A stretch of 64,000 nucleotides of DNA from Catalimonadaceae bacterium JC749 (lineage in GTDB: Bacteria; Bacteroidota; Bacteroidia; Cytophagales; Cyclobacteriaceae): contig JAJNNC010000012.1 in NCBI GenBank assembly GCA_021730635.1, positions 62,001 through 126,000 of the forward strand, written 5' to 3'. The position numbers were made by a program, and so were the translations under genes. Below are positions 30,766 to 41,231 of this stretch, piece after piece. The first letter of the stretch is position 1; every line of letters begins with the position of its first letter. Under the pieces are notes generated by a model, which saw only the letters and a list, made by a program, of their open reading frames with translations, made no database searches and was not told the origin of the DNA.

Positions 30766-32898
30766 ATGGCAAAAAGAGACCTTAAATTTCTTAGGAATAT
30801 CGGCATCATGGCCCATATTGATGCCGGAAAAACAACCACCACAGAGCGTATTCTGTATTATACAGGACTGACCCATAAAATCGGGGAAGTGCACGAAGGG
30901 GCGGCTGTGATGGACTGGATGGAGCAGGAGCAGGAAAGAGGTATTACCATTACTTCTGCTGCTACTACTACTTTCTGGAAATACCCTACCGAGCAGGGCA
31001 TGCCGGTGAATGATACAAAAGAGTACCGAGTCAATATCATCGACACCCCTGGCCACGTTGACTTCACCGTGGAAGTAGAGCGTTCATTGCGGGTATTAGA
31101 TGGTGCTATCGCTTTGTTTTGTGCCGTTTCAGGGGTAGAACCTCAGTCAGAAACCGTTTGGCGCCAGGCTGATAAGTACCGGGTACCCAGAATCTGTTTT
31201 GTAAACAAAATGGACCGGGCAGGGGCTGACTTCTTCAACGTTGTCAATGAGATCAAAACAAAGCTGAATGCCAAGCCGATACCCCTTCAAATTCCTATTG
31301 GTGCCGAAGATACTTTCCGTGGCGTCGTTGATCTTATCATCAACAAAGCGATCATCTGGGATGAAGATAACCTGGGAATGACTTATAAGTATGAAGAAAT
31401 TCCGGAGGACCTGAAAGAAACTGTGGAGGAATGGAGACAAAATCTGATAGAGAGTGTAGCCGAATATGATGATCACTTGCTGGAGAAATTCTTTGAAGAT
31501 CCGGATTCTATTACAGTAGAAGAAACTATGGCTGCTATTCGCAAAGCGGTCATCGATATGTCCTTCTCTCCTGTATTGTGTGGGTCTGCTTTTAAAAACA
31601 AAGGAGTGCAGGCCTTGTTAGATGCCGTTTGTGCCTATCTGCCCTCTCCTATGGATCTGCCGCCTGTACAGGGTGTGAACCCGGATACCGAAGAAACGAT
31701 TACCCGGAAGCCGGATCCTGCTGAACCCTTTGCCGCTTTGGCTTTCAAAATTGCTACCGACCCTTACGTAGGTAGGCTGGCGTTCTTCAGAGTGTATTCA
31801 GGAGAGTTAAGTTCAGGCTCTTACGTGTGGAATATGCGTACTGACAAAAAAGAGCGTATTTCCCGATTGCTGCAAATGCATTCCAACAAGCAAAACCTGA
31901 TTGATAGAGTAGAAGCAGGAGATATCGCGGCAGGGGTTGGTTTTAAGGATATTAAGACAGGCGATACCCTGACGGCTGAAGGCAAGAAAATTGTTCTGGA
32001 GTCTATGTCTTTCCCTGAACCTGTGATTGGCTATGCTATCGAACCTAAATCACAGGATGATGTGGATAAGTTGAGTGTGGCTATTTCTAAGTTGGTAGAA
32101 GAAGATCCTACCTTGCAAGTCTTCACAGACCAGGAAACAGGACAGACCGTATTGAGGGGAATGGGTGAGTTGCACCTGGAGATTATCATCGACCGGATGA
32201 GACGGGAGTTTAAAGTGGAGGTGAATCAAGGAGCACCACAGGTGGCTTACAAAGAAACGCTCACACAGACTGTTGAACACAAAGAAGTATATAAGAAACA
32301 AACGGGTGGTAGAGGTAAATTTGCCGATATTCTCTTTGAGATAGGACCCCGTGAGGATGATAAGCCTGGGCTGGAATTTGTAAACGCTGTGGTGGGTGGA
32401 GCGATCCCGAGAGAATTTATTCCGGCCGTACAGAAAGGTTTTGATTCAGCTATGAGCAACGGACCTTTAGCAGGCTATCCCATTGAGTCTATGAAAGTGA
32501 AATTATTCCATGGTTCTTACCATGATGTGGACTCTGACTCACTTTCGTTTGAGATGGCCGCTCGCTTGGGTTTCAAAGTAGCTGCGAAAAAAGCAAAACC
32601 AGTGCTTTTAGAACCTATTATGTCAGTGGAAGTAGTTTGTCCGGAAGAATACACCGGACCAGTTACGGGCGACCTTAACAAAAGAAGAGGTTATATGAAA
32701 GGAATGGATTCTAAAGGAGGTGCCCAGGTTTTGAAAGCGGACGTGCCGCTGGCAGAGCTTTTCGGATATATTACCGATTTACGGACAATATCCTCTGGTA
32801 GAGCCGTTGCTACATTAACTTTCTCGCATTATGATCCTGTCCCTACGAATATTGCTGAGGGCATTATTGCTAGAGAGAAAGGTGAAGCTGTAAAATAA
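30766..32898 (+). CDS. fusA: Elongation factor G
   Basis: This 710-residue GTPase moves tRNA and mRNA through the ribosome and works with RRF in recycling. The P-loop [15 protein letters not shown], the switch I stretch [22 protein letters not shown] and [10 protein letters not shown] are intact. The domain IV segment [20 protein letters not shown] and the C-terminal domain V are complete, so it is a full translocase. Confidence 0.97.
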   Translation: MAKRDLKFLRNIGIMAHIDAGKTTTTERILYYTGLTHKIGEVHEGAAVMDWMEQEQERGITITSAATTTFWKYPTEQGMPVNDTKEYRVNIIDTPGHVDFTVEVERSLRVLDGAIALFCAVSGVEPQSETVWRQADKYRVPRICFVNKMDRAGADFFNVVNEIKTKLNAKPIPLQIPIGAEDTFRGVVDLIINKAIIWDEDNLGMTYKYEEIPEDLKETVEEWRQNLIESVAEYDDHLLEKFFEDPDSITVEETMAAIRKAVIDMSFSPVLCGSAFKNKGVQALLDAVCAYLPSPMDLPPVQGVNPDTEETITRKPDPAEPFAALAFKIATDPYVGRLAFFRVYSGELSSGSYVWNMRTDKKERISRLLQMHSNKQNLIDRVEAGDIAAGVGFKDIKTGDTLTAEGKKIVLESMSFPEPVIGYAIEPKSQDDVDKLSVAISKLVEEDPTLQVFTDQETGQTVLRGMGELHLEIIIDRMRREFKVEVNQGAPQVAYKETLTQTVEHKEVYKKQTGGRGKFADILFEIGPREDDKPGLEFVNAVVGGAIPREFIPAVQKGFDSAMSNGPLAGYPIESMKVKLFHGSYHDVDSDSLSFEMAARLGFKVAAKKAKPVLLEPIMSVEVVCPEEYTGPVTGDLNKRRGYMKGMDSKGGAQVLKADVPLAELFGYITDLRTISSGRAVATLTFSHYDPVPTNIAEGIIAREKGEAVK

Positions 32899-32919
32899 AC
32901 ACTAGATATTACATTAGGA

Positions 32920-33225
32920 ATGAATCAAAAAATAAGAATCAAATTAAAGTCTTACGATCATAACTTGGTTGACAAGTCTTCCGAGAAGATAGTACGTGCC
33001 GTTAAAACAACGGGAGCGGTAGTAAGCGGACCTATTCCTTTGCCTACTCGTAAAGAAGTATTTACAGTGCTTAGGTCGCCCCATGTCAATAAAAAGGCAC
33101 GAGAGCAGTTTCAGCTCTGTACCTACAAAAGGTTGGTAGATATATACTCCAGTAGTACCAAAACGGTAGATGCGTTGATGAAGCTGGAACTACCAAGTGG
33201 TGTAGATGTAGAGATTAAAGTTTGA
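32920..33225 (+). CDS. rpsJ: 30S ribosomal protein S10
   Basis: This 101-residue protein is part of the 30S head and elsewhere serves as NusE in antitermination. [41 protein letters not shown] and the [12 protein letters not shown] end are typical. Here it closes the str operon: a strong terminator follows, and the rplC operon has its own promoter. Confidence 0.97.
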   Translation: MNQKIRIKLKSYDHNLVDKSSEKIVRAVKTTGAVVSGPIPLPTRKEVFTVLRSPHVNKKAREQFQLCTYKRLVDIYSSSTKTVDALMKLELPSGVDVEIKV

Positions 33226-33244
33226 TCCTACTTAGTATTCATTG

Positions 33245-33281
33245 AAAGAACCAATTTCAATCCTGGAATTGGTTCTTTTTT
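33245..33281 (+). terminator. Strong intrinsic terminator after rpsJ
   Basis: A 12-bp stem (33245-33256 with 33267-33278, core AGAACCAATT/AATTGGTTCT) with a 10-base loop runs straight into six or more T residues. No mismatch is present. It ends the rpsL-rpsG-fusA-rpsJ transcript. Confidence 0.85.
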
Positions 33282-33366
33282 ATGTCTTTTCTCTTGATGT
33301 TTACACATAATACTTTGTATTCTCAGGAGAAGAGGCAAATCTTTTTAAAATTTATTGAACCAATGT

Positions 33367-33397
33367 TTTGATAAACATAATGGTTTGGCTAAATTTG
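33367..33397 (+). promoter_or_regulatory. Promoter of the rplC (S10-spc-alpha) operon
   Basis: TTTG at 33367-33370, 19 bases, then TAAATTTG at 33390-33397 followed by CAG. The rplC ATG is about 50 bases downstream. Together with the terminator upstream, it shows an independent transcription unit. Confidence 0.75.
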
Positions 33398-33449
33398 CAG
33401 TCTTTTACGGAAAAACGCTCTCTTTGGGAGCAAATCTAACATCATAATA

Positions 33450-34082
33450 ATGTCTGGTATTATTGGTAGAAAAATTGGGATGACTAGCATCTATAGTGCC
33501 GATGGACAAAATGTCGCATGCACCCTGGTAGAGGCTGGTCCTTGTGTAATCACACAGGTCAAAAATGAAGACACTGATGGTTACAAAGCTGTGCAATTGG
33601 GCTATGGCGAAATGAAAGAAAAAAGAGTGAACAAAGCCTCGAAAGGTCATTTTGCCAAAGCAGGAACTACGCCAAAAAAGAAAGTAGTGGAATTCAGAGA
33701 TTTCCGGGTGGAGTTTGAAGATGAGGTTAACATTGGCAAGGAAATTACCGTTGGAGCCGTGTTCAAAGAAGGAGACTTCCTGGATGCTATTGGCAAATCC
33801 AAAGGGAAAGGCTTTCAGGGAGTTGTAAAGAGACATGGTTTTGGGGGAGTGGGAGAGTCTACCCACGGTCAGCATAACCGATCCAGAGCACCTGGATCTA
33901 TTGGTGCCTGTTCTTTCCCGTCTCGTGTATTTAAGGGAATGCGTATGGCCGGAAGAACCGGAGGTCGTCGGGTGAAAATTCTTAACCTGCGGGTGATGAA
34001 GATTGTCCCTGAAAAGAACCTGATTCTTGTAAGCGGTTCTATCCCTGGCGCTAAAAATTCATTTGTCGTTTTAGAGAAATAA
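33450..34082 (+). CDS. rplC: 50S ribosomal protein L3
   Basis: This 210-residue protein initiates 50S assembly near the peptidyl transferase centre. It begins [15 protein letters not shown], and the central extension [12 protein letters not shown]...[16 protein letters not shown] is typical, as is [15 protein letters not shown]. It is the first gene of the operon; rplD begins 5 bases downstream. Confidence 0.97.
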   Translation: MSGIIGRKIGMTSIYSADGQNVACTLVEAGPCVITQVKNEDTDGYKAVQLGYGEMKEKRVNKASKGHFAKAGTTPKKKVVEFRDFRVEFEDEVNIGKEITVGAVFKEGDFLDAIGKSKGKGFQGVVKRHGFGGVGESTHGQHNRSRAPGSIGACSFPSRVFKGMRMAGRTGGRRVKILNLRVMKIVPEKNLILVSGSIPGAKNSFVVLEK

Positions 34083-34087
34083 GAAAA

Positions 34088-34732
34088 ATGGAAATTGCAG
34101 TTAAAAATATAAAGGGAGAAGATACCGGCAGAACCATTAACCTGGCAGATGACATCTATGGCATAGAGCCCAACGACCATGCCATCTACCTGGATGTGAA
34201 GCAATATTTGGCCAACCAAAGGCAAGGAACCCATAAGTCTAAAGAGAGAAGCGAAGTGGCTGGTTCTACCAAAAAGATAAAGAGACAGAAAGGAACAGGT
34301 ACAGCGCGGGCAGGTAGTATCAAGTCTCCGGTCTTCCGGGGAGGAGGAAGAGTGTTCGGGCCTCGTCCACGTGACTATAGCTTTAAGCTGAATAAGAAGC
34401 TTAAAAAACTGGCGCGGGTGTCAGCTCTGGCTTATAAAGCCAAAGAAGAGAACATTACCGTCCTGGAAAACTTCGACTTTGAGGCTGCTAAAACCAAAAG
34501 TTATATTCAGCTATTGCAATCCCTGACCCTGCATGATCATTCATCGCTGCTGGTATTGGGAGACAGTAATCCTAATGTGTACCTCTCAGCCAGAAATTTG
34601 AAAAATGCGCAGGTAACTACAGCGGATAAGTTAAATACTTACGATATACTGAAGGCAAAGTATTTAATTATCAGTGAGAATGCATTAGGCAAAATAGAAG
34701 AAATTTTACAACGCAAAACTTCTGCTAAATAG
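34088..34732 (+). CDS. rplD: 50S ribosomal protein L4
   Basis: This 214-residue protein lines the peptide exit tunnel and in E. coli represses the S10 operon. The loop [19 protein letters not shown] and [20 protein letters not shown] are conserved. The start follows rplC closely, and the stop is 2 bases before rplW. Confidence 0.96.
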   Translation: MEIAVKNIKGEDTGRTINLADDIYGIEPNDHAIYLDVKQYLANQRQGTHKSKERSEVAGSTKKIKRQKGTGTARAGSIKSPVFRGGGRVFGPRPRDYSFKLNKKLKKLARVSALAYKAKEENITVLENFDFEAAKTKSYIQLLQSLTLHDHSSLLVLGDSNPNVYLSARNLKNAQVTTADKLNTYDILKAKYLIISENALGKIEEILQRKTSAK

Positions 34733-34734
34733 TT

Positions 34735-35022
34735 ATGAGCATATTGATAAAGCCATTGGTTACCGAGAAAATGTCCGAACAGAATGAAAGCGGAAAATAC
34801 GGTTTTGTGGTGAGCAAAAAAGCGAATAAAATCCAGATTCGCCAGGAAGTAGAAAGAATGTACGGTGTGACTGTGGAAGCCGTCCGGACTATGAACTACC
34901 AGGGAAAAGCTAAGAACAGGTATACTAAATCCAGAATCATTTCTGGGCGAACAGGTGGTTATAAGAAGGCTATTGTACAGGTAGCAGAAGGTGATGTGAT
35001 TGATTTTTATAGCGGTATTTGA
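34735..35022 (+). CDS. rplW: 50S ribosomal protein L23
   Basis: This 95-residue protein lies at the tunnel exit and docks SRP and trigger factor. ILIKPLVTEKMSEQNESGKY opens it, followed by FVVSKKANKIQIRQEVERMY and a short Arg-rich loop. Gene order rplD-rplW-rplB is normal. Confidence 0.95.
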   Translation: MSILIKPLVTEKMSEQNESGKYGFVVSKKANKIQIRQEVERMYGVTVEAVRTMNYQGKAKNRYTKSRIISGRTGGYKKAIVQVAEGDVIDFYSGI

Positions 35023-35043
35023 TAGAATAGAAACTAGTTAGAC

Positions 35044-35871
35044 ATGGCAATAAAGAAATTAAGGCCTATTACCCCCGGCCAAAGACATAGACTGGCCCCT
35101 GATTTTTCAGATATCACCAAAGATACTCCTGAAAAATCGCTGACAGTTAATATTTCCAAGACAGGAGGTAGAAACCATATAGGGCATCGTACCATGCGCT
35201 ATATTGGTGGTGGGCATAAAAGAAAGTATCGTCTGATTGATTTTAAGCGCTACAAATTTGATGTGCCGGCCACGGTAAAATCAATAGAATACGATCCTAA
35301 CCGGTCGGCCAGAATAGCCCTGATTTTTTATGTAGATGGTAGCAAGTCCTATATTTTAGCACCTGCTGGTCTTCAGGTAGGCCAGACCATCGTAGCGGGT
35401 AAAGAAGTAGCTCCTGAAGTAGGCAATGCACTGCCTCTCTCTTCCATTCCTTTAGGTACCATTATTCACAATATTGAGCTGACACCCGGAAAAGGCGGCC
35501 AAATGGCCAGAAGTGCTGGATCTTATGCCCAGTTGCTGGCCCGGGAAGGTAAATACACGACCTTGAAAATGCCATCGGGCGAAATGCGTATGGTGCTTTC
35601 TGCTTGTATGGCTACTGTTGGTTCTGTATCCAACGTGGACCATATGAACGTGACCAAGGGAAAAGCAGGCCGTAACCGTTGGTTGGGCAGGCGTCCAAGA
35701 ACCCGTGGTGTGGCTATGAACCCGGTAGACCATCCTATGGGTGGTGGGGAAGGTAAGGCTTCCGGTGGGCACCCCAGATCCAGAAACGGTGTGAAAGCAA
35801 AGGGTTATAAAACCAGAAGACCTAAAAAGTATTCTAATAGATTAATTGTAAGTAGAAAGAATAAAAAGTAA
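35044..35871 (+). CDS. rplB: 50S ribosomal protein L2
   Basis: This 275-residue protein is essential for subunit joining and peptidyl transferase. [15 protein letters not shown] opens it; [21 protein letters not shown] and [16 protein letters not shown], the conserved C-terminal loop with the key histidine, are intact. Its stop overlaps the rpsS start by one base (TAATG). Confidence 0.97.
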   Translation: MAIKKLRPITPGQRHRLAPDFSDITKDTPEKSLTVNISKTGGRNHIGHRTMRYIGGGHKRKYRLIDFKRYKFDVPATVKSIEYDPNRSARIALIFYVDGSKSYILAPAGLQVGQTIVAGKEVAPEVGNALPLSSIPLGTIIHNIELTPGKGGQMARSAGSYAQLLAREGKYTTLKMPSGEMRMVLSACMATVGSVSNVDHMNVTKGKAGRNRWLGRRPRTRGVAMNPVDHPMGGGEGKASGGHPRSRNGVKAKGYKTRRPKKYSNRLIVSRKNKK

Positions 35872-36149
35872 TGGCTCGTTCGCTAAAAAAAGGACCGTAT
35901 ATAGATTACAGACTTGAAAAAAAAGTGGATACAATGAATGAATCCAATAAAAAGTCTGTTATAAAAACCTGGTCAAGGAGATCTATGATTTCTCCCGATT
36001 TTGTAGGACATACTTTTGCTGTACATAACGGTAATAAATTTATTCCTGTATATGTGACAGAAAATATGGTAGGACATAAACTGGGAGAGTTTGCTCCAAC
36101 CAGAAACTTCAGAGGACACATTTCTAAAAAAGACAAAGGTAAACGATAA
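35871..36149 (+). CDS. rpsS: 30S ribosomal protein S19
   Basis: This 92-residue protein binds with S13 in the 30S head. [39 protein letters not shown] and [16 protein letters not shown] match the family. The start overlaps the rplB stop by one base. Confidence 0.97.
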   Translation: MARSLKKGPYIDYRLEKKVDTMNESNKKSVIKTWSRRSMISPDFVGHTFAVHNGNKFIPVYVTENMVGHKLGEFAPTRNFRGHISKKDKGKR

Positions 36150-36152
36150 AAC

Positions 36153-36521
36153 ATGGAAGCGACCGCTAAGTTAAGTAACGTGCCTACCTCTCCCCGGAAA
36201 ATGCGTCTGGTAGCCGATATGATCAGAGGAAGAAAAGTCAATGACGCCTTGAACATACTGAAGTTTGAGTCGAAAGTGGGAGCGGCCAAAATCGAAAAAT
36301 TGTTGCTGTCAGCCATTGCCAACTGGCAGGTGAAGAATGAAGACGAGCGGTTGGAAGAAGCTGATCTCTTCATTAAAGAAATCAGGGTGGATGGTGGCCG
36401 GATCTTAAAAAGACTTCGTCCCGCACCACAGGGTAGAGCCCATAGAATCCGCAAACGCTCGAACCATGTCACGCTTGTCATTGACAGTCTGCAGGAGGCT
36501 GAAGTGCAAGAAGAAAAGTAG
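36153..36521 (+). CDS. rplV: 50S ribosomal protein L22
   Basis: This 122-residue protein extends a beta-hairpin into the exit tunnel. Seen are [20 protein letters not shown] and the hairpin end [20 protein letters not shown]. Length is normal. It begins 3 bases after rpsS. Confidence 0.96.
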   Translation: MEATAKLSNVPTSPRKMRLVADMIRGRKVNDALNILKFESKVGAAKIEKLLLSAIANWQVKNEDERLEEADLFIKEIRVDGGRILKRLRPAPQGRAHRIRKRSNHVTLVIDSLQEAEVQEEK

Positions 36522-36551
36522 AATTAATAACTTCAGATAAATAGCGATATA

Positions 36552-37331
36552 ATGGGACAGAAAGTAAACCCAATTTCATTAAGGCTTGGTATTATCAAAG
36601 GGTGGGACTCTAACTGGTACGGAGGAAAAAGCTTCTCCGATAAACTGGTAGAAGACCACGAGATCAGAAAATATATTGATGTTCGTTTGCCCAGAGGCGG
36701 AGTGTCCAAGATCGTGATCGAGAGAACGATCAAAAGAATCACCCTGACCATTCATACAGCACGTCCGGGCGTGGTGATCGGTAAAGGAGGGGCTGAGGTT
36801 GACAAACTGAAAGAAGAACTAAAGAAACTGACCGGAAAAGACGTTCAGATTAATATTTATGAGATCAAGCGTCCTGAGCTGGATGCTAAGTTGATTGGAA
36901 TGTCTATCGCTCAACAGCTGGAGGCCAGAATCTCTTACCGTCGGGCCATGAAGCAAGCCATTGCTTCTGCGCTTCGTGTAGGGGCTTTGGGAATTAAGAT
37001 CAAAGTTTCCGGACGATTGGGTGGTGCTGAAATGGCACGGGTTGAGCAATATAAAGAAGGGCGAATTCCTTTGCATACACTAAGAGCCGATATCGATTAC
37101 GCTATTTCTGAAGCCAATACGGTGTATGGAAAAATTGGAATTAAAGTTTGGGTGTTCAAAGGAGAGGTTTTTGGAAAAAGAGATTTATCACCCAATGTAG
37201 GTGGCACCAGCGGACAGACGCAGGGCACAGGCGCCGGCGGTAATACTGGCCGTGGAGGAGATAGAAGAGGCGATCGCCGGAATGAAAGAAGAGGCGGCGG
37301 TGGCGGCGGAGCCAGAAGAAAAAGAAAATAG
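36552..37331 (+). CDS. rpsC: 30S ribosomal protein S3 with Gly/Arg-rich tail
   Basis: This 259-residue protein forms part of the mRNA entry channel. [14 protein letters not shown] and the KH domain ([20 protein letters not shown]) are followed by the S3 C-domain ([20 protein letters not shown]). The last ~43 residues are an unstructured Gly/Arg tail ([17 protein letters not shown]), longer than in E. coli. Similar tails occur in related bacteria (from memory); whether they bind RNA is inference. Confidence 0.95.
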   Translation: MGQKVNPISLRLGIIKGWDSNWYGGKSFSDKLVEDHEIRKYIDVRLPRGGVSKIVIERTIKRITLTIHTARPGVVIGKGGAEVDKLKEELKKLTGKDVQINIYEIKRPELDAKLIGMSIAQQLEARISYRRAMKQAIASALRVGALGIKIKVSGRLGGAEMARVEQYKEGRIPLHTLRADIDYAISEANTVYGKIGIKVWVFKGEVFGKRDLSPNVGGTSGQTQGTGAGGNTGRGGDRRGDRRNERRGGGGGGARRKRK

Positions 37332-37367
37332 CCACAAACCATATTGTAAAGAAATAATTTCAGAAGC

Positions 37368-37787
37368 ATGTTACAGCCTAAAAGAACTAAATTTAGGAAA
37401 AAGCAAAAGGGTAGGGTAAAAGGCCTTGCACAAAGAGGACACACCATTGCTTTCGGCAATTTTGGCTTGAAATCATTAGAGGCAGGTTGGATTACCAGCC
37501 GACAGATAGAAGCTGCTCGTGTGGCTATGACCCGTTTTATGAAAAGGGAAGGACAGGTTTGGATCAGAATATTTCCTGATAAGCCGATAACGAAAAAACC
37601 TGCAGAAGTCAGGATGGGTAAGGGTAAAGGAGCACCTGAGTATTGGGTAGCGGTAGTAAAACCCGGCACCATCATGTTTGAAGCCACTGGTATTGACGCT
37701 GCCAGAGCCCAAGAGGCACTGCGGTTAGCCGCGCAAAAACTGCCGATTAAGACAAGATTTGTAGTAAGAAGAGATTACGTAGCATAA
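37368..37787 (+). CDS. rplP: 50S ribosomal protein L16
   Basis: This 139-residue protein organises the A-site of the large subunit. [39 protein letters not shown] and [18 protein letters not shown] are diagnostic. rpmC follows after one base. Confidence 0.97.
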   Translation: MLQPKRTKFRKKQKGRVKGLAQRGHTIAFGNFGLKSLEAGWITSRQIEAARVAMTRFMKREGQVWIRIFPDKPITKKPAEVRMGKGKGAPEYWVAVVKPGTIMFEATGIDAARAQEALRLAAQKLPIKTRFVVRRDYVA

Positions 37788-37788
37788 T

Positions 37789-37989
37789 ATGAAATACTCA
37801 GAAATTAAAGGCCTTACGGAGGCTGAGCTGAAAGAGAAGCTGGCTGCAGAAAAAGAAAATCTGCTAAAACTCAAATTTGCTCATGCCATTTCTCCCATTG
37901 AGAATCCAACGAGGATCCGAGTGGCCAAAAAACTCGTGGCTAGACTACATACAGAACTAAGGGCCAAAGAACTGGCTAACAAAGCGTAA
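37789..37989 (+). CDS. rpmC: 50S ribosomal protein L29
   Basis: This 66-residue helical-hairpin protein sits near the tunnel exit. [19 protein letters not shown] and the [19 protein letters not shown] helix are typical. It is tightly packed between rplP and rpsQ. Confidence 0.93.
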   Translation: MKYSEIKGLTEAELKEKLAAEKENLLKLKFAHAISPIENPTRIRVAKKLVARLHTELRAKELANKA

Positions 37990-37991
37990 TT

Positions 37992-38252
37992 ATGGAACAT
38001 ACACGTAATCTAAGAAAAGAAAGAATTGGCCAGGTGGTGAGCAACAAAATGCAAAAGTCTATCACTGTGGCTGTTAACCGTAAACTGAAACATCCCATAT
38101 ATGGTAAATTTATTGGGAAAACTTCAAAGTTTATGGCGCATGATGAAAAGAACGAATGCCAGATCGGAGACACCGTTAGAATAATGGAAACCAGACCATT
38201 GAGCAAAAATAAGAGGTGGCGCTTAGTAGAAATTATTGAAAGAGCCAAATAA
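37992..38252 (+). CDS. rpsQ: 30S ribosomal protein S17
   Basis: This 86-residue OB-fold protein binds 16S rRNA early in assembly. [39 protein letters not shown] and [18 protein letters not shown] match S17. It begins 2 bases after rpmC. Confidence 0.96.
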   Translation: MEHTRNLRKERIGQVVSNKMQKSITVAVNRKLKHPIYGKFIGKTSKFMAHDEKNECQIGDTVRIMETRPLSKNKRWRLVEIIERAK

Positions 38253-38254
38253 CA

Positions 38255-38623
38255 ATGATACAGCAAGAATCAAGATTAAATGTAGCGGATAACAGTGGTG
38301 CTAAAGAAGTGCTTTGTATTCGCGTTTTGGGGGGTACCGGAAAAAGATATGCTACCGTAGGCGACAAGATCGTGGTGACGGTAAAATCAGCGATCTCTTC
38401 CAGCAGCCTGAAAAAAGGAACTGTTTCCAAAGCCGTCGTTGTTAGGGTGAAAAAAGAAGTGCGCAGAAAAGATGGTTCCTATATTCGTTTTGAAGAGAAC
38501 GCTGCGGTGTTGTTAACAGCCAACGATGAACCTAGAGGTACGCGTATCTTCGGCCCAGTCGCTCGGGAACTTCGTGAAAAACAGTTCATGAAAATTGTTT
38601 CTTTGGCTCCTGAAGTACTATAA
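38255..38623 (+). CDS. rplN: 50S ribosomal protein L14
   Basis: This 122-residue protein forms an intersubunit bridge and is the target of the silencing factor Rsf[35 protein letters not shown] and [19 protein letters not shown] are conserved. It starts 2 bases after rpsQ. Confidence 0.97.
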   Translation: MIQQESRLNVADNSGAKEVLCIRVLGGTGKRYATVGDKIVVTVKSAISSSSLKKGTVSKAVVVRVKKEVRRKDGSYIRFEENAAVLLTANDEPRGTRIFGPVARELREKQFMKIVSLAPEVL

Positions 38624-38626
38624 ATT

Positions 38627-38968
38627 ATGAAAAATAGCAAGTATACTAAATCTCGCATCAGAAAAGATGATACGGTGCTGGTCGTTGCCGGAAACTTCAA
38701 AGGTAAAAAAGGTAAAATTCTGACCGTTTACCATGAAAAAAATAAGGCAATCGTAGAGGGCATCAACATGATTACCAAGCACGTGAAACCCTCTGCCCAA
38801 AATACAGAAGGGGGCAGGGTGGAACAGGAAGCGCCTATTCATATGAGTAACCTGATGCTTATTGACCCTGCTACAGGTGAGCCTACCAAAGTGGGTAGAA
38901 AGAAAGACGATAAAGGTAAACTGCAGCGATATTCAAAAAAAACCGGAGAAATCATTAAACATGGCTAA
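38627..38968 (+). CDS. rplX: 50S ribosomal protein L24
   Basis: This 113-residue protein starts 50S assembly. The KOW motif [19 protein letters not shown], then [16 protein letters not shown] and a C-terminal [19 protein letters not shown] are seen. Its last 8 bases overlap the start of rplE, suggesting coupled translation. Confidence 0.95.
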   Translation: MKNSKYTKSRIRKDDTVLVVAGNFKGKKGKILTVYHEKNKAIVEGINMITKHVKPSAQNTEGGRVEQEAPIHMSNLMLIDPATGEPTKVGRKKDDKGKLQRYSKKTGEIIKHG

Positions 38969-39533
38969 TTCAAATACTTACGTTCCTAGGTTAAAGGAAA
39001 AGTATTACCAGGAGATTGTACCTGCCTTAAATGAGAGGTTTAGTTATAAAAGTATCATGCAGGTACCCAAAATAGAAAAAATTTGTATCAACAAAGGGAT
39101 TGGCGTTGCCGTTGCCGATAAAAAGCTTATCGACGTAGGGGTAGAGGAATTGTCTACCATTACCGGACAAAAAGCGGTGCCTACCATTGCTAAAAAATCA
39201 GTTTCTAACTTTAAGCTAAGGGAAGGAATGCCCATAGGCGCTAAAGTAACACTGAGAGGCAACCTGATGTATGAGTTTCTGGATCGGTTGATGTCAGTGG
39301 CTCTCCCCAGGGTAAGAGACTTTAGAGGGATCAGCGATAAAGGATTCGACGGAAGAGGAAATTACACTTTAGGGGTAAAGGAACAAATTATATTTCCAGA
39401 GATCAGTATCGATAAAGTAAGCCGGATTTCGGGCATGGATATTACCTTTGTGACGACGGCAAAAAGCGATGAGGAAAGTTATGAGTTGTTAAAATCATTT
39501 GGCATGCCCTTCGCAGGCTCAAGAAATAGTTAA
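38961..39533 (+). CDS. rplE: 50S ribosomal protein L5
   Basis: This 190-residue protein binds 5S rRNA and the P-site t[22 protein letters not shown] opens it; the [39 protein letters not shown] and [17 protein letters not shown] segments are typical. The frame is open to 38862, but the conserved protein starts at ATG 38961 (MANSNTY), which I use; this gives an 8-base overlap with rplX. Confidence 0.96.
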   Translation: MANSNTYVPRLKEKYYQEIVPALNERFSYKSIMQVPKIEKICINKGIGVAVADKKLIDVGVEELSTITGQKAVPTIAKKSVSNFKLREGMPIGAKVTLRGNLMYEFLDRLMSVALPRVRDFRGISDKGFDGRGNYTLGVKEQIIFPEISIDKVSRISGMDITFVTTAKSDEESYELLKSFGMPFAGSRNS

Positions 39534-39538
39534 TTCAT

Positions 39539-39808
39539 ATGGCAAAAAAATCAGTTATTGCAAGAGAAAAGAAAAGAGCAAAACTTGTTGCTAAGTATGC
39601 AAAGAAACGTGCCGAACTGAAAGCAGCAGGAGATTATCAGGCATTAGACAAATTGCCTCGTAATGCTTCCCCCGTTCGGTTACATAACCGTTGTAAGCTG
39701 ACAGGAAGACCCAAAGGGTATATCAGGAAGTTTGGTATTTCCCGTGTTACTTTCCGGGAAATGGCTTCTGAAGGAAAAATTCCGGGTGTGATCAAAGCTA
39801 GCTGGTAA
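39539..39808 (+). CDS. rpsN: 30S ribosomal protein S14, long zinc-free type
   Basis: This 89-residue protein is the longer S14 form without the CxxC pairs that bind zinc: only one cysteine is present, in [19 protein letters not shown]. It ends in the conserved IPGVIKASW. It is the last gene before a spacer with a likely new promoter. Confidence 0.96.
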   Translation: MAKKSVIAREKKRAKLVAKYAKKRAELKAAGDYQALDKLPRNASPVRLHNRCKLTGRPKGYIRKFGISRVTFREMASEGKIPGVIKASW

Positions 39809-39823
39809 AATCGGCTTTTTTGT

Positions 39824-39853
39824 TTTGTAAGTGCAAAATATTCACTAATTTTG
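39824..39853 (+). promoter_or_regulatory. Internal promoter before rpsH
   Basis: TTTG at 39824-39827, 18 bases, and TAATTTTG at 39846-39853 followed by CAC. The spacing is one base shorter than the common 19-21. The 84-base spacer is the widest gap in this ribosomal protein cluster, which supports a real start here. Confidence 0.6.
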
Positions 39854-39892
39854 CACTCCGTTTTTAAAAGACCGTGTAATATTTATTGATAA

Positions 39893-40294
39893 ATGACAAC
39901 AGATCCGATTGCAGATTATCTGACCAGAATCAGAAATGCTATAAAGGCGAATCACCGGATAGTGGAAGTTCCTTCTTCTAGTATTAAGAAGGAAATTACC
40001 AAGGTGCTTCATGATCAGGGGTATATCCAGAATTATAAGTTTGACGAAGGAAGCAGTCATCAGGGTATTATCAAAATTGCTCTGAAATACAACCCTAGAA
40101 CCAGATCCTCCGCCATTGTTCACATTAAAAGGGTGAGCAAACCCGGGCTGAGAAAGTATGTAGGGGCCGATAGTCTACCAAGAGTGTTGAATGGCCTTGG
40201 GATCGCTATTCTGTCTACTTCCAAAGGAGTGGTCACAGATAAGCAGGCTCGCGAAATGAATGTGGGGGGTGAAGTTCTTTGTTACGTATATTAA
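39893..40294 (+). CDS. rpsH: 30S ribosomal protein S8
   Basis: This 133-residue protein organises the central domain of 16S rRNA; in E. coli it represses the spc operon. [20 protein letters not shown] and [20 protein letters not shown] are diagnostic. It is the first gene after a likely internal promoter. Confidence 0.97.
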   Translation: MTTDPIADYLTRIRNAIKANHRIVEVPSSSIKKEITKVLHDQGYIQNYKFDEGSSHQGIIKIALKYNPRTRSSAIVHIKRVSKPGLRKYVGADSLPRVLNGLGIAILSTSKGVVTDKQAREMNVGGEVLCYVY

Positions 40295-40317
40295 CAAGAC
40301 ATTAATAAATTAAAAAT

Positions 40318-40869
40318 ATGTCACGTATAGGAAAACTACCCATTGCTATTCCTCAGGGTGTCACTGTTACAAAAGAAAAGAATACTGTTAAGGTTAAAGG
40401 TCCTAAAGGTGAGCTGACGCAGGTGATTGATAGAGACATTGAGGTGAGTGTGGAGGACAATCAGATAGTTTTAAACCGACCTACAGATCAGAAAAGGCAT
40501 AAGGCTTTGCATGGCCTGTACCGTGCTTTGATTTATAATATGATCGAAGGGGTCAAAGAGGGCTATAAGAAGGAACTGGAACTGGTAGGGGTAGGTTATA
40601 AGGCTTCCGCTCAACAAAATATCCTGGAGCTGAGCCTGGGATATTCGCACGCTATCTTCCTGGCTGTTCCACAGGAAGTGAAAGTGACCACAGAGCAGGC
40701 CAAAGGTAAAAACCCTACCGTTATTCTGGAGAGTTTCGACAAGCAGTTGATCGGGCAGGTAGCTGCCAAGATAAAATCCTTAAGACCTGTCGAACCTTAC
40801 AAAGGTAAAGGGATACGATTTGTCGGAGAAAGAATCAGGCGTAAGGCTGGTAAAGCTGCAAGTAAATAA
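40318..40869 (+). CDS. rplF: 50S ribosomal protein L6
   Basis: This 183-residue two-domain protein contacts the sarcin-ricin region. [18 protein letters not shown] opens it, and the signature [20 protein letters not shown] ends it. Start and length are normal. Confidence 0.97.
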   Translation: MSRIGKLPIAIPQGVTVTKEKNTVKVKGPKGELTQVIDRDIEVSVEDNQIVLNRPTDQKRHKALHGLYRALIYNMIEGVKEGYKKELELVGVGYKASAQQNILELSLGYSHAIFLAVPQEVKVTTEQAKGKNPTVILESFDKQLIGQVAAKIKSLRPVEPYKGKGIRFVGERIRRKAGKAASK

Positions 40870-40877
40870 TTAAAAAT

Positions 40878-41231
40878 ATGGCAGTTAGCAAAAAAATAAA
40901 ACGACGTTTAAGAATAAAGCAAAGCATCAGAAGGAAAATCAGCGGTACTTCAGAACGCCCGCGTCTTTCTGTTTATAAAAGCAACAAAGGGATCTATGCC
41001 CAGCTGATTGATGATGTGAAAGGTCATACCCTGGCCCACGCTTCTTCTTTTGAAATCGGAACTAGCAACAATGCTAACCTGGAGGTGTCTAAAAACGTGG
41101 GTAAGAAACTGGCCGAAAAGGCTTCTACAAATGGTATTACCACCGTGGTTTTTGATAGAAATGGCTATCTTTTTCATGGTAAGGTGAAGGCTTTAGCCGA
41201 AGGAGCACGCGAAGGTGGGCTTCAGTTCTAA
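40878..41231 (+). CDS. rplR: 50S ribosomal protein L18
   Basis: This 117-residue protein binds 5S rRNA with L5. [31 protein letters not shown] and the C-terminal [17 protein letters not shown]-like end ([17 protein letters not shown]) are typical. The stop is 5 bases before the ATG that would be expected to start rpsE. Confidence 0.96.
   Translation: MAVSKKIKRRLRIKQSIRRKISGTSERPRLSVYKSNKGIYAQLIDDVKGHTLAHASSFEIGTSNNANLEVSKNVGKKLAEKASTNGITTVVFDRNGYLFHGKVKALAEGAREGGLQF

Noticed and set aside
33301-33366. An additional promoter before rplC (TACTTTG near 33314)
   Set aside because: The box has one base too few between TA and TTTG, and a full-consensus promoter lies just downstream.
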